A DNA stretch of 64,000 nt from Litoditis marina. Lineage: Eukaryota > Nematoda > Chromadorea > Rhabditida > Rhabditidae. Positions within the stretch are counted from its first letter, which is position 1. Each line of letters starts with the position of its first letter. The notes below the pieces were generated by a model. The model searched no databases and was not told where the DNA came from. It saw only the letters and a program-made list of their open reading frames with translations. Position numbers and translations under genes: made by a program. The stretch lies in contig OZ038439.1 in NCBI GenBank assembly GCA_964036275.1, forward strand, positions 15,856,330-15,920,329, given 5' to 3'. This document shows positions 1 through 10,513 of the stretch, in pieces.

Positions 1-2255
1 TGGGGCAACTAACGGGTACAGTAGTCTCAACGTCATTAGAACCACAGATGTACGATGTTGTTAGACTGTGATGTTGAATATGTTTGGTAGACTGCGTTCA
101 TCTAGGTGTACAACCTCTATAAAGACATCCTATAGATTTTAGGAGCATATGATTCTCAGGATCACTCTATCTGAATTGAAAGTGTCCATTGGTCCGGCCT
201 AACATGCATAATGTAGTTCCGCGTTGTGCTTAGTGATTATCTTGAGATGATCCATCTTGGAACATTTCCATACTTTTATTATGAGAGCAAGTACCAGCAA
301 CAGAGCGCGAAACAGAAATAAAAAAAGTGAGAGAGAGAGAAAGAGAGAAATACAGAAAGAGAGAGAGAGAGGGGGGAGAGGGAGAAATATAGGTAGAACG
401 GGTGTTCTATCCGAGAGGCTGGCCCAGAATGTAAGGTTGGAGAGAAAGCCATCCACCCTGCGGTAGCAAAATTGTTTGCTTCAGGTTTTGTCCCATTTAT
501 TCCGCAGTTTTCAGGAAAGCCCGGCCTATAACTTGAGGTTTCCCCTTGAAACCGTCAAAGACAAAGAGAACAAAGCGTGAAAAAAGGGAGAGAAGGTTCA
601 AAAAGAGTAGAAGAACAAGAGGAAAAAAGAGAGGGAGGAGAGATCCAACCACACCGCGGCAGCAAAGTTGTTCAACTGAAAACGGATGTCGTTCCGATCT
701 CAGGAGAGTCCGCCCTACCGTTTGAGGCTCCACCCTAAACCCTTTGACGACAGAGAGAAAAACAGTGTGGAAGTAGAGAAGACGCAGATCAAGAGGAAAA
801 GAGAGAGAGAAAAAGAGATAGAGAAAGAGGGAGGAAGAGTACGAGAGCCAACCACTCCGCGGCAGCGGAGTGGTTCAACTGAAAACGGATGTTGTTCCGA
901 TTTTGCCGCGGCCTCCAGGAGAGTCCGCCCTACCGTTCGAGGCTCCACCCTAATACCGTGATCAAACTAATCTCTCCGTTCCGAACAGCCGATAAACCGA
1001 TTTACACCAGATCTTAACTGTTTATGGTTTGAAGTTCTGCACCAGTATGTACTTTCATTAGAGTAATGGAAAGATGGATAAAGTTCGCGAGTTCGCGAGT
1101 AAGAACAAACTTCATCGAAATACAATAACTCATAACTATGCATTTGGCGGCGAGAAAGAGAGCATAAATCAAATCAATTGTTGCTCACAAAGGTCCAGTT
1201 ACGTAAACGCAAATTCCGTAGTACAGTCTCATGAAACTATCACCTTTAAGTTTAACTAGCTGTTGAGCACCTGGCGCGGTAGCAATCTTTCAAGAACCTC
1301 ATGCTTTACCCCATGAGCAATATCTAATAAATCTCTCATGCTATTTTATTGAGTGCTATGCTACAAAATGTAGCATTTACGAGTACTTCATGAGGTGTTA
1401 ATGAGACTTTTCATAAGGTTGAATCAATTGATACAACGCCTGGTCTGGGTTGCGATCATCTTAACTATACAGTATATGTCAAAAACTATGTCACCAAAAC
1501 GTGATCATATCCTCGCACAGGTTGAACTTACCCTACGCGAGGTGTCGCTACAGCGCAAGAGCTCGACCAACTATCTACGCACGTGTGAATCATACAAAAC
1601 CGCTTGTATATAAGCTGGTTTTTGCATTCTCAATTCATTCGTCGTACACAACATATAGTAATCTGTTGTTTATTCTGTGTTGAGGTCACTACGTAGATAA
1701 CTCTACTTAGTGTTGTAGCTGGTGTCGTAGCAGAGAATTAGCACTGGTATCGGATAAACGAGCTATACTGGACTGTACAGAGAAGGCCAACTGCTACGTC
1801 AGAGCTTAAAATAACCCTAGTAAACAACAGTGGCATTGATTTAGTTTATAGACCACTGGAAATAACACTTCGTTTTCGCGGAGCTCTTCCCAACAAGATT
1901 TCGGAGTGGTTAGTGTGAAAACTATCATTGTTTAACAGATAAAACACTACAACAAAAAGTTGTACTGTACAGAAAAGACCAACTGTCACGTCAGAGCGTA
2001 TAATAACACTAGTGAATAGCAGTGACGGAGATCTGGAGAGTATTGTACCTGGTGGCGTAGCAATCCACTTTATCGCACGAGAAGTTCAATTGTCTTTCTC
2101 ATGAGAATTTCATCAGCACCTTATAATCTATTCGTGAGCTCCTGATGTTGAATCATATAAATTACTAGAATCTCATGATGCCATTTTTTTTTCCTTTTTG
2201 CAGGTTCACTATTTTCAGGGAACGTGTGGCTTGCCAATTTGGCAAAACTGTTATT
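1..2255. repeat. Segmental duplication, copy 1 (partner 15661-18015)
   Basis: Bases 1 to about 1020 match 15661-16680 almost base for base at a starting offset of exactly 15,660. Similarity then weakens but stays recognisable to about 2255, including shared blocks around 1556-1606, 1741-1840 and 2198-2250. The window begins inside the repeat, so its left limit is unknown. The block contains GA-rich simple sequence and several open frames with no protein-like composition. I see no gene in it. Together with the paralogous secreted-protein genes it suggests a tandem duplication with a unit near 15.7 kb, part of which (5734-11720) is a later retrotransposon insertion. Confidence 0.93.
326..383. 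repeat. GA-rich microsatellite
   Basis: An interrupted (GA)n tract, repeated with a small length change in the duplicate at about 15986-16041. Similar purine-rich stretches at 590-640 and 785-845 explain the Arg/Glu-rich and Ser/Leu-rich open frames here, which I do not treat as genes. Confidence 0.85.
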
Positions 2256-2256
2256 G

Positions 2257-3483
2257 TTAGTTCCTTCCACTCTGTTTCTCTGATGTACAGTAACCAGAAT
2301 GTCGACAAACCTTGACGAGTTTCACTCCGTCAGCTGGAGCATCAGCAACGGCGTCGCACACGTGCTTAGATGAGCCCTCGTACTTGGTCTTTCCGTAGCA
2401 GTTTTCCTGAGAGAATGAAACTTACAACAGTTCTAAGATATCAGTTCACCTACTACTCGTTTAGAAACAACAATTGCTGGTCAAATAGCGGGTAAACGAG
2501 TATAGCTTGTATTTCACTAATAAACTCAGGTTTCACTCTCCATGTTATGTAGTTTAGCAATCTCGGCATTTTGTTAACTGTCAATTGTGTCATTATTCAA
2601 AACCAACAATGTGTGTATTTTAAAAAATATGTGAAAGATCTCTGCTACTAAACGACCACATCATTGAATCTCTTTGTACATAGATTAAAGTTTGGGACGT
2701 AAGCAATCTGCTTTTTAGATATAAATCGGTTCTGTTTTCTATTCAGATTAATCTCTGAGATGAATTTTCGTTGCCGTTTCTCATGACATTCACGAGAATA
2801 ACCATTGCTGAGATTTTTCGAGGATAACGCCCACCAAACATGCAAATAGAAGATTCAAAATACGAAATAAGTTTGAAATCAAAACACCACAAGATATTGA
2901 ATGTGCATTTTTCATTCTTCTGTCTGAACTATATTCCCTGAAAACATGAACCAGTATGTTAGACCGTTTGCTAATAGTCTCAATATTTTCTACGTTGAGT
3001 TCGTGTCGCTCATCAACTTCTGTTTGAGATTTCATGGAAACTGACCATCTTTCTGAGCTTGGCGATGTTGGTTCTGGTTCCCTCGAGCAGAAATTTTCCG
3101 ATGAGCGAGCACTGAGCAGAGAGGTGCTCCGGGCAGATGTCATCGATGGCCGCTGCGATCAGTTGGGGCTGAAATCTACTCTCTTTTCTAGCTCGTATTT
3201 CGTGAGTAAAGTTGTATTTTCGCTGACATGTGATGTAGATTGGAATTGTAGTTACGTTGTGTTCCTTTGGGTCTTTGTAAGGTTCTCTTTTTTCCACACA
3301 ATACTGCAAACTATACTTTTTTGTTGCTGTTTTTCTCTAACTCTCAATCTGAACGACCATATTGACTTTTTATGAACTAACCATCTCTCTATACAGAGAT
3401 AGAAGTCGATCGCAAGAAGTTATCTGCGGTGTGGCCGAGGCGGCGTAGACGGTAACGAACACAACGGCAAGAGTGTACATCAT
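2257..3483 (-). CDS. Small secreted cysteine-containing protein, paralogue A
   Basis: Three-exon model: 3483-3382, 3168-3046 and 2406-2257. Exon 1 (34 codons) starts MMYTLAVVFVTVYAASATPQ, a clear signal peptide, followed by a Cys-Asp-Arg motif. Exon 2 (41 codons) carries DDICPE, QCSLIGKFLLEGTR and NIAKLRKM. Exon 3 begins ENCYGKTKYEGSSK and contains a VCDA cysteine. Introns start GTTAGT and GTCAGT and end TTTCAG or CTCAG, all in phase 0. I read exon 3 through to a stop at 2257, giving about 124 residues and at least seven cysteines. A GTTTGT donor at 2310 would instead lead to an unseen terminal exon. The mature protein should be secreted and disulfide-bonded. I do not recognise the family; spacing does not fit saposin or DUF19. 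Paralogue B lies at 13316-15100, so the family expands locally. Confidence 0.72.
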
Positions 3484-4189
3484 CTTTCTGGAAGTGAAGT
3501 TTAGACTTGTAATTAGACTTGTAAAATGATTTGTAACTGAACAAGTAAATAGTGAAAAAGAAGTAGCACCAATGAGAGTGAAGGAAAGAAGATAATGGAA
3601 ATGTGCGTAAAAATCAATCAGAACGATTGCGTGGACAAAGAGTGGGAACTAAACTAGTAAACAAGATCTAAATACGTTCGGTTCCAGATTAGAAAAGTGA
3701 CTCCGAAATGAAAGTTGTCAACAAGTAGGTACAGCGTGGAAATGTTTGTGGTTTCAGCGACTGACAAGATACTGATACAGTACCCCATATTATCGTCACC
3801 GTGAGTTGACGTGAGTATTTGAAATATGAAAGAGAAAACGAGAAACCATGTTGCTCTCGAGAAACCACGTTGCTCTCCGGTCTCCTTTAACTATAAAACA
3901 CAGGCAGTTGGAAACTATGTGACAAGAAAGAGATCTCAATTTTAGCAAAGTTATACCAAATATGAGCAGGACTCGCCAGATGACCACTGAAAGTATAAAC
4001 ACCATCTAAATATAAACACCATCTGGCGATTGTTTGCCCACTTACTATGTTTGAGCATAGTGTTGGCGATCTCTCTCTGGGTCAGGTATAGTATTTGCCC
4101 ACAGAAAGGCGGAAGGGTACCGGATAACTCACTTGTCGCTGTGTACGCACATATGTCCTCGATTCGAAACTTTGCCTGTTTCTGCTCTA

Positions 4190-4262
4190 GTACAAATAGC
4201 GCAGTGGTATGCGCTCTGTTCCGAATGTTTTGCTCGCAGGTTCGATTCAGGCGAGAACCCGA
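4190..4262 (+). repeat. tRNA-like fragment (pseudo-tRNA or SINE-like)
   Basis: A D-arm-like GCGCAGTGGTATGCGC is followed about 30 bases later by a B-box-like GGTTCGATTC. The acceptor halves and anticodon stem do not pair convincingly, so this is a decayed tRNA-derived sequence rather than a gene. Confidence 0.45.
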
Positions 4263-4465
4263 AGTTTGTGAATCTGGTATTCACTATACACCAGCGACTT
4301 CAGTTTTCAGCTGACTTTAAAACTATTCGTTAGGTTAAAACCACAAACTGTTAGGTTTGCTATGATGTAAGAGCTCGACGTAATCAACTATCTACGCACG
4401 TGTGAATCATACAAAACCGCTCCAACACAAGGCCACTTCTACATTAAAAGTTAATGTGCCGTGCG

Positions 4466-4671
4466 TTTTCTTTCTACTCTAGTCTGGGCTGGTTGGTAGT
4501 GGAGGAGTCTCTCCGTTTCCCTGTTTCCACCATCCTAACACTACGTGTTCCATTCAGGTATCGATCAGTTTTCTTTCTACTCTAGTCTGGGCTGGTTGGT
4601 AGTGGAGGAGTCTCTCCGTTTCCCTGTTTCCACCATCCTAACACTACGTCTTCCATTCAGGTATCCAGTCT
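4466..4671. repeat. Two-copy tandem duplication, 103-bp unit
   Basis: The block beginning TTTTCTTTCTACTCTAGTCT at 4466 recurs at 4569 almost unchanged (one visible substitution, ACTACGTGTT against ACTACGTCTT). The near identity points to a recent event. Confidence 0.92.
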
Positions 4672-4963
4672 ACAAGTCGATTCAGAGACGAAGAGATTGA
4701 AAACCCGGGCCACTCGCGGCTGGGAATCGCTGGTCCGTATTCCCAACAGGAATGCATGTTCACATGCAGTTCTTCCCCCCCCCCCCCCACCCCCTTCAAG
4801 AAGATTCGCATGTCACTGTATCAATGCCAAGAGAGCATTCGATAGTCCACCATGAAGTCTTCTATGAAGGAAAGGGACCAAGACCTTACAAGAAACTGCT
4901 GCTACGAAGATCTGTGACATGTAAGATGAACACCGCCTTGTAACGAAGCGACGTGAATAAATA

Positions 4964-4998
4964 AATATGAAATATGAAATATGAAATATGAAATATGC
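4964..4998 (+). repeat. 7-bp microsatellite (AAATATG)n
   Basis: About five consecutive AAATATG units precede GCGTTACTTAG. Confidence 0.9.
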
Positions 4999-5727
4999 GT
5001 TACTTAGTTACATACAGTAATCGGTTCTGCTTTTCGGTATCGAGGTCACTTATTAGAGACGCGTCTTGGTGAACCATGCTGGTGTCGTAGCGAGAGATTA
5101 ACACTGGAATCGGATAAACCAGCCGGATAGGACTGTACAGAGAATGTCATCTCTAACGTGTGAGCCAGAAATAACTTTTGTAAACAACCGTGACAGATCG
5201 GGACACCCACGGAGCACCTTAAGAGGACGTAGCACAGGCCGTAACAGGTGGAAATCTGTGTAAGGTGTACTGAAGAACTGTAATGGTTTGAATGAATTAG
5301 GAAAAAATATCGGTTGGTTTTGAGCCGCACTTCATAGTAACTTTCTTTTAGTTTCCTTCAACAGTTGCTCAGAGTTTTTTGTTGACTATCGCGATTTTTG
5401 ACTATCTGGTAGCCGATAAGAGAAAGGTAGAAGTTTTTGCCGACGAGCCGGTCGGTTTCCAGTAGGCTTGTCTGTAGTCTGTAATCTGTAGTATGCAGTT
5501 TGAAGTATGTAGTATGCTGTTGTTAATGCTGTAAATGAACATAACATGTTATGTTCTCTTAGCCGCGGGACCCACTAGCTGGGAGTGCCCCCCAGACCCC
5601 CGCGTAATGCTGAAATTGAACCCACATTTTTCGCTATGGTTCTCGTATCTTCTCTGCGGATCGGCTTTCAAATCATTAGGTGTGTTTCTCTTTTTCTCGT
5701 TTTCCATTTTAGAACTTTTGTCACATC

Positions 5728-5733
5728 CATATA
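5728..5733. repeat. Target-site duplication, left (CATATA)
   Basis: CATATA directly flanks the left LTR and recurs at 11721-11726 outside the right LTR. Because the LTR edge is ambiguous by a base or two, the duplication could be scored as 5-7 bp. A LTR end that leaves a TGG primer-binding site favours 6. Confidence 0.8.
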
Positions 5734-5950
5734 CTTAGAAGTGTTGATACAACAAGCACACAGTAGGTTTGGAACTGTTTATTGGAGAGTGATCGAGGTA
5801 TTTATACCCATTTCCCAGACAGCGTGAAGCGTCTTCCAGAAGCGTAGACTGCACTCTTTGTTCTTCTTGTCAGGATGGCTCGACTCGCTTCTTCTTCTTG
5901 TTCTCTCCTTTCTAGTCGTTCTCGGAATGAAAGCGGTCTGTGCCATAACA
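5734..5950 (-). repeat. 3' LTR of the Ty3/Gypsy element (217 bp)
   Basis: Starts TGTTATGGCAC on the minus strand immediately after the polypurine tract and ends near CTTCTAAG. Matches 11496-11720 except for lacking 8 bp. Confidence 0.95.
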
Positions 5951-6795
5951 CCTCCCCTATTGATGACTCATCAATACTACTAGGATCTCTGGCGCGGCGA
6001 TGACCAAAATTGTTGATCGGACCCGAGAACGGGTTGGCAGAGTTCTTCCTAGTGTTACGTCTCCACTCCCTTGTTTTGTTTGAGGAAGTGGAGTTCACAT
6101 TGCTAGGTGTACCTCTCTGCATACGATCTTTTGTGAAGTTCGAGTTAGATCTACATCTCCCCTCAATCGTGTGAGCGAAGTTCAATGCTACTCTACATCT
6201 TCGTTGAATATGGATCAGGTGTCCAATCTGTGTGTACTTGTGAAACCTTCTACTGGAATGAAACCTTCTCCGGATCGGATATTCCCTCCCCTGGTTTTCA
6301 TTCCTCGAATTGCACTTTTCACGCTGCATTTCACGTGATTTCGAATTCGTCAACGGTTTAACAGGTTTGTTTACGTCGTTGGTTGCCTGTTTACGGCGTG
6401 CAATTTCCACATCCACGGTTTTCATTTTCATCGAAATGCTATTAACGGTGGGGTTGTGGTGGTAGGTTTGCACCATATTGGCTGCTTGATACCTATCTAC
6501 TGGTTTCCTCATCCGGTTAGATTTTCTCGGTGCATTCGGAATTGCTCGAGGGACCTTCGTCTTTGGTGTACGTTTCTGACCACTACCCTTATTCTGAGTA
6601 GGCATTTGTACAAGAACGGTAGTGTCCAAATCTTCCCAGAAAGTGACTTTCTTTCTCAGTTGGTCAGCATGCGCTTTTCTATGACCTGTGCCATAGTGTA
6701 CTATGTACGTATTAGCGCCGGAAATTTCCGTGACAATCCCAGGTAGCCATTTGTCTCCTTTTGCATTATAATTGCGTAGGTAGACTTCTTGGCCT
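5802..6795 (-). CDS. Integrase C-terminal tail and basic extension, out of frame with pol
   Basis: This frame is open from about 6795 down to a stop at 5802 inside the 3' LTR. Its first part has the features of the SH3-like integrase C-terminal domain (a GDKWLPG-type motif followed by a short beta-rich stretch) that belongs at the end of pol, but it is offset by one base from the 1,270-residue pol frame. The rest is a basic, low-complexity extension rich in Arg, Asn and Ser with no recognised domain. A methionine-initiated version starts at 6629. Either a single-base indel has broken pol near 6790-6830 or a second recoding event is used; I cannot tell which. Confidence 0.6.
5951..5961 (-). 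promoter_or_regulatory. Polypurine tract
   Basis: AATAGGGGAGG on the minus strand directly abuts the TGTTATGG start of the 3' LTR, the expected site for plus-strand priming. Confidence 0.85.
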
Positions 6796-9700
6796 GGTTC
6801 ACTGCCTTGCCTCTGTAATGTTTCTTCATATTTTCCCTGTATTGATTGTCAGGAACGACTTTTTTGTCGGTTTTTATGAAGTCAAAGGCGGTTCTGAGTT
6901 GTCTGCCCATTAATATCTCTGCTGGCGATTTGCCTGTTGCAGGATGGGGTGTCACTCTATATTGAAACAAGAGGTCTGTTACGGCTTCGTCAGTACTTTT
7001 GCCTGATCTGATACCTTTATACAGTCCCTTCTTGAATGTTTGAACCACTCTTTCCGCTTCCCCATTAGAATTAGGGTGATAAGGCGGAGTGAGTGTTAAC
7101 TCAATATTTCGCAACTGGCAGAATTCTTTGAATTCTCTGGAGGCAAATTGAGGTCCATTATCCGATACTATTTGTTCGGGTAATCCATGTAATGAGAACA
7201 GTTGCTTGAGTACTGCGGTGGTTTTTTCAGTTGTTGTGGTTCTCATTTTTACCACTGTCGGCCATTTTGACTTTGCGTCGACCACAACTAACCACATACT
7301 GCCATCTTCTGTCTGGCAGAAGTCCATGTGGAGTCGTTGCCAGGGCTTTGCCGGCTCTTCCCATGGATGCAGTTTTGTTTTTACTGGATCCCTAGCGAAA
7401 ATTGCGCATGTATCACACGCTGCCACCAATTTGGTGATGTCGCTATCAATTCCGGGATACCAAACCTTCATTCGGGCTAAAGATATCATTCTGCTCTTCC
7501 CATAGTGGCTACTGTGCAGCATTTCAAGAATTTTCTTCTTGTATTGGGTCGGTATTACTACGCGTGTACCCCAGAGGATGCACCCTTTATGAATGCTTAA
7601 TTCCTCTTTCTTGCCAGTGAATGCCTTCAGAGCCTCATTTCGGACCTTTGGTGGCCAGCAATTTATAATGTACTGTTTTACCACTTGCAACAAAGTGTCC
7701 TTTTGAGTTGCTTCTGAAATGTCTTTTTCAGACATAGGAAGTTTTTCGAGATATTCATCTTGCATATCTATCATCTGTACTTCTCGTACGATGGCTTCTG
7801 CACTGGGTAATTCTCGAGGGTCGGGCAGTCTGGATAACCCATCTGCATTTCCGAACTCGTGGGTGTTTCTATATTCGATTTCGAAAGAATACACCATTAA
7901 CCTCAGTGCCCAGCGATGCAATCTCTTCGCAGCAATGATTGGTAGTTCATGCTTGGGACCGAATATTTTCACCAATGGTTGATGATCGGTCAGGAGGGTA
8001 AATTTCCTTCCATAGAGAAATTGATTGAATTTCTCAACGCCATATACAATGCCTAATGCCTCTTTCTCAATTTGAGCATAGTTTCGTTCCTCTTTTGTGA
8101 GTGAACGTGAGGCATAGGCGATGACTTTTTCTTTGCCATCGGCGTATTTGTGATAAATGACTGCTCCCAATCCATAATCGGAGGCATCAGTGGCCAATAC
8201 GACTGGAGTTTGGGGGTCATAATGCGTCAAGATATCGGTTTCCATCAACCTTTTCTTGATAGCATGGAACGCAGTTTGCTGTTCCTTCTCCCATTTGAAT
8301 ACTACTCCTTTTTTACGCAAACCATTCATCGGGGCGGCCAAGGTAGATAGATTCGGGATGAATTTGCCATAATATTGAACCATCCCCAAAAAGGATTCGA
8401 TTTCCTTGAGGTTTTTCGGTTCTGGCATATTGACCATGCCTTTCAGCTTCTCTTGCGAGGGTCTTATGCCATTGGCATCGACAACGTGTCCCAGAAAATC
8501 CATTTTTTCTGTTAGGAATTCACATTTTTCACGTTTTAGTCGAAAACCTGCCTTATTAAGGCGGTCTAGCACTCGTCTGAGTCGATCGAGATGCGTGCGA
8601 TCATCCGGCGCGGTGACCGTGATGTCGTCTAGGTATACGAGAACACCTTCTATACCTGCCAGCGTTGTTTCCATTATGCGTTGGAATATGGCTGGGGCAG
8701 AGGCTACACCAAATGGTACTCGTGTATACTCGAACATGCCTTTCAACGTATTGATAGTGGTGTATTTTCTAGACTCTTGGTCTAGTTCTACTTGCATGTA
8801 TGCATCAGACAGATCCATCTTAGAGAACTTTGTCCCTCCATTTAGCATATGGAACAGATCGTCTGGAATGGGCAACGGGTATTGGTTGATATCCAATTGC
8901 TGGTTGACCGTTACTTTGTAGTCACCGCATACCCTGATTTTGCCTCCGGGTTTAGGTACAACCACGAGAGGTGTTGCCCAGTCAGAGTGTTCTACTCTGA
9001 CCAAGGTACCGTTTCGTACCATTTCATCGAGCTTTTCAATAACCTTCGGTCTGAGAGCGAACGGAATCGGTCTTGCCCGGAAAAATTTCGGGGTTGGCGT
9101 ATCCTCTTTGAATTTGAGGTGTGCCTGGACCGTAGTACACTTTCCCAGTTCTGGGTTGAAGAGTGCCTTGTTCTGCTCTAACATCTCGGTTAGCTCGGAT
9201 TTGAGTGTCTGACGATCTAGCGTCTTGACCTCGAACACCGTGCGGTAGTGTGGACCACAATCGATGCCTAGTGAACGTATCATGTCACGTCCACACAACG
9301 GATAACCACTATTCTGTCCTTCTAGAACATGAATAGGTATGATGGCTTGGTTTCCGTTGAATTTGACTTTGACTTTTGACATTCCGGTGAAGCGGATAGG
9401 ACTTTTATTATAAGCCATTGCCTGTGTTTTCACTGGCAATAGGGTTGGTTTGCCAATTCCGACCCATACGTCATAGTCAATTATTGAGATTGATGCGCCT
9501 GTATCTAGCTCGCAGGGCACGGATTTACCGTTTATCTCAAGATCCAGCAGACAAGGCGGCTCATTTTTCACACTATTGATCAGTGTAGGGGAATTTTCCC
9601 TTGAGCTCTCATCCTTGTTAACGTTGGCTGGCAGACTGGTAGTCTGGCTCCTCTGTTTTGGATACAGATTGGAGGCTTTACAAGCCAATGTTTCAGACTT

Positions 9701-10513
9701 GTCAGGTTTCATCGAGACCTGGCCCTTACACAATGATGTAGGGACTTCCTGAACCACTGGATTTGGTTCAGCAGATTCAATAAGAATCTGGCTCCTCGTT
9801 GCATATAGCGGTTGGGAGTCTTCACGAGTCAATATTTCAGACTCGTCAGGCTCAATTACGGCCTGACCCTTACTCTCATATGAAGATGTAGGGACTTTCT
9901 GAACCACTGAATCGGGTTCAGCAGATTCAATGAGAACCTGGCTCCTCGTTGCATTGAGCGGTTGGGAGTCTTTACGAGTCAATATTTCAGACTCGTCAGG
10001 CTCAATTAAGGCCTGGCCCTTACACTCATACGAAGCTGTAGGGACTTTCTGAACCACTGGATTGGGTTCAGCAGATTCAATGAGAACCTGGCCCTTCAGA
10101 CCGTTTTTACGCGGTTGAGGGACTTTTCGGGCCACCACATGAGACTCGGCAGACTTGAGAGTCTGGCTCCTGTTTCCTTTAGGAGGATCGGAAACTTTCC
10201 TATTGCCTTTTCTCGGCTTTCCGTTTTTACACGAATGCGAGCTTCGAGTCACGTTTTTGTGCTCGGCAGATTCAATCTGAATCTGGCTCCTTTGCGCATG
10301 ACAGGAGACTACTTCGGCATATGAGCGGGTTTGTAGAGAACCCTCGGACAAGGTCCGGCTCTGCATAGCATGCGGCACAGAGACTTTGGCAAAAGATCGG
10401 GTCGAAGAATTCGATCCCTCAGACTTAATTCCATGACAGTGTACCCTATTGGTAACTTGGTGGATGCGATTGCAAAAAAACATCCTCACTGTCGGAAAAG
10501 TCTGGCTTGGCAC
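6701..10513 (-). CDS. pol: Ty3/Gypsy Pol polyprotein
   Basis: An open frame of 1,270 residues. After a repeat-rich linker (about 1-320) come an aspartic protease with DTGA at 337, reverse transcriptase with the YLDD active site at 627-630, RNase H beginning ATDASDYG near 774, an integrase zinc-binding HHCC segment near 1000-1035, and the integrase core with catalytic Asp near 1064 and 1118 and Glu near 1154 (a D,D-35-E spacing). It copies element RNA to cDNA and inserts it. It overlaps gag by 68 nt in the +1 frame, so expression probably needs a +1 ribosomal frameshift. The frame ends early at 6701, before the usual integrase C-terminal domain, which continues in another frame. Residues about 135-270 contain tandem copies of a module of about 60 residues (SAEP..VVQKVPT / PDESEILTR). 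Confidence 0.93.
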   Translation of the reverse strand: MPSQTFPTVRMFFCNRIHQVTNRVHCHGIKSEGSNSSTRSFAKVSVPHAMQSRTLSEGSLQTRSYAEVVSCHAQRSQIQIESAEHKNVTRSSHSCKNGKPRKGNRKVSDPPKGNRSQTLKSAESHVVARKVPQPRKNGLKGQVLIESAEPNPVVQKVPTASYECKGQALIEPDESEILTRKDSQPLNATRSQVLIESAEPDSVVQKVPTSSYESKGQAVIEPDESEILTREDSQPLYATRSQILIESAEPNPVVQEVPTSLCKGQVSMKPDKSETLACKASNLYPKQRSQTTSLPANVNKDESSRENSPTLINSVKNEPPCLLDLEINGKSVPCELDTGASISIIDYDVWVGIGKPTLLPVKTQAMAYNKSPIRFTGMSKVKVKFNGNQAIIPIHVLEGQNSGYPLCGRDMIRSLGIDCGPHYRTVFEVKTLDRQTLKSELTEMLEQNKALFNPELGKCTTVQAHLKFKEDTPTPKFFRARPIPFALRPKVIEKLDEMVRNGTLVRVEHSDWATPLVVVPKPGGKIRVCGDYKVTVNQQLDINQYPLPIPDDLFHMLNGGTKFSKMDLSDAYMQVELDQESRKYTTINTLKGMFEYTRVPFGVASAPAIFQRIMETTLAGIEGVLVYLDDITVTAPDDRTHLDRLRRVLDRLNKAGFRLKREKCEFLTEKMDFLGHVVDANGIRPSQEKLKGMVNMPEPKNLKEIESFLGMVQYYGKFIPNLSTLAAPMNGLRKKGVVFKWEKEQQTAFHAIKKRLMETDILTHYDPQTPVVLATDASDYGLGAVIYHKYADGKEKVIAYASRSLTKEERNYAQIEKEALGIVYGVEKFNQFLYGRKFTLLTDHQPLVKIFGPKHELPIIAAKRLHRWALRLMVYSFEIEYRNTHEFGNADGLSRLPDPRELPSAEAIVREVQMIDMQDEYLEKLPMSEKDISEATQKDTLLQVVKQYIINCWPPKVRNEALKAFTGKKEELSIHKGCILWGTRVVIPTQYKKKILEMLHSSHYGKSRMISLARMKVWYPGIDSDITKLVAACDTCAIFARDPVKTKLHPWEEPAKPWQRLHMDFCQTEDGSMWLVVVDAKSKWPTVVKMRTTTTEKTTAVLKQLFSLHGLPEQIVSDNGPQFASREFKEFCQLRNIELTLTPPYHPNSNGEAERVVQTFKKGLYKGIRSGKSTDEAVTDLLFQYRVTPHPATGKSPAEILMGRQLRTAFDFIKTDKKVVPDNQYRENMKKHYRGKAVNQAKKSTYAIIMQKETNGYLGLSRKFPALIRT

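Larger units (their letters stand above)
3484..5727. other. Intergenic, upstream of paralogue A; repeats only
   Basis: No gene recognised. It holds a tRNA-like fragment, a 103-bp tandem duplication, a C14 run at about 4776-4789 that opens a spurious proline frame, a 7-bp microsatellite, and at 5046-5200 a diverged copy of the block also seen at 1682-1840 and 17172-17330. The first few hundred bases should include the promoter of paralogue A, but I see no motif that defines it. Confidence 0.6.

Noticed and set aside
257..961. Several frames of 60-90 codons on both strands, repeated at 15.9-16.6 kb
   Set aside because: Simple GA-rich sequence; conserved only because the block is duplicated.
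4190..4262. Functional tRNA gene
   Set aside because: D-arm and B-box-like pieces are present, but acceptor and anticodon stems do not pair.
4752..4943. Proline-rich 63-codon frame
   Set aside because: Created by a run of 14 C; no start context, splice site or family match.
8406..8921. A 171-codon plus-strand frame, and similar ones at 10791-11267
   Set aside because: Antisense shadows of pol and gag; no domain and explained by codon composition of the real genes.
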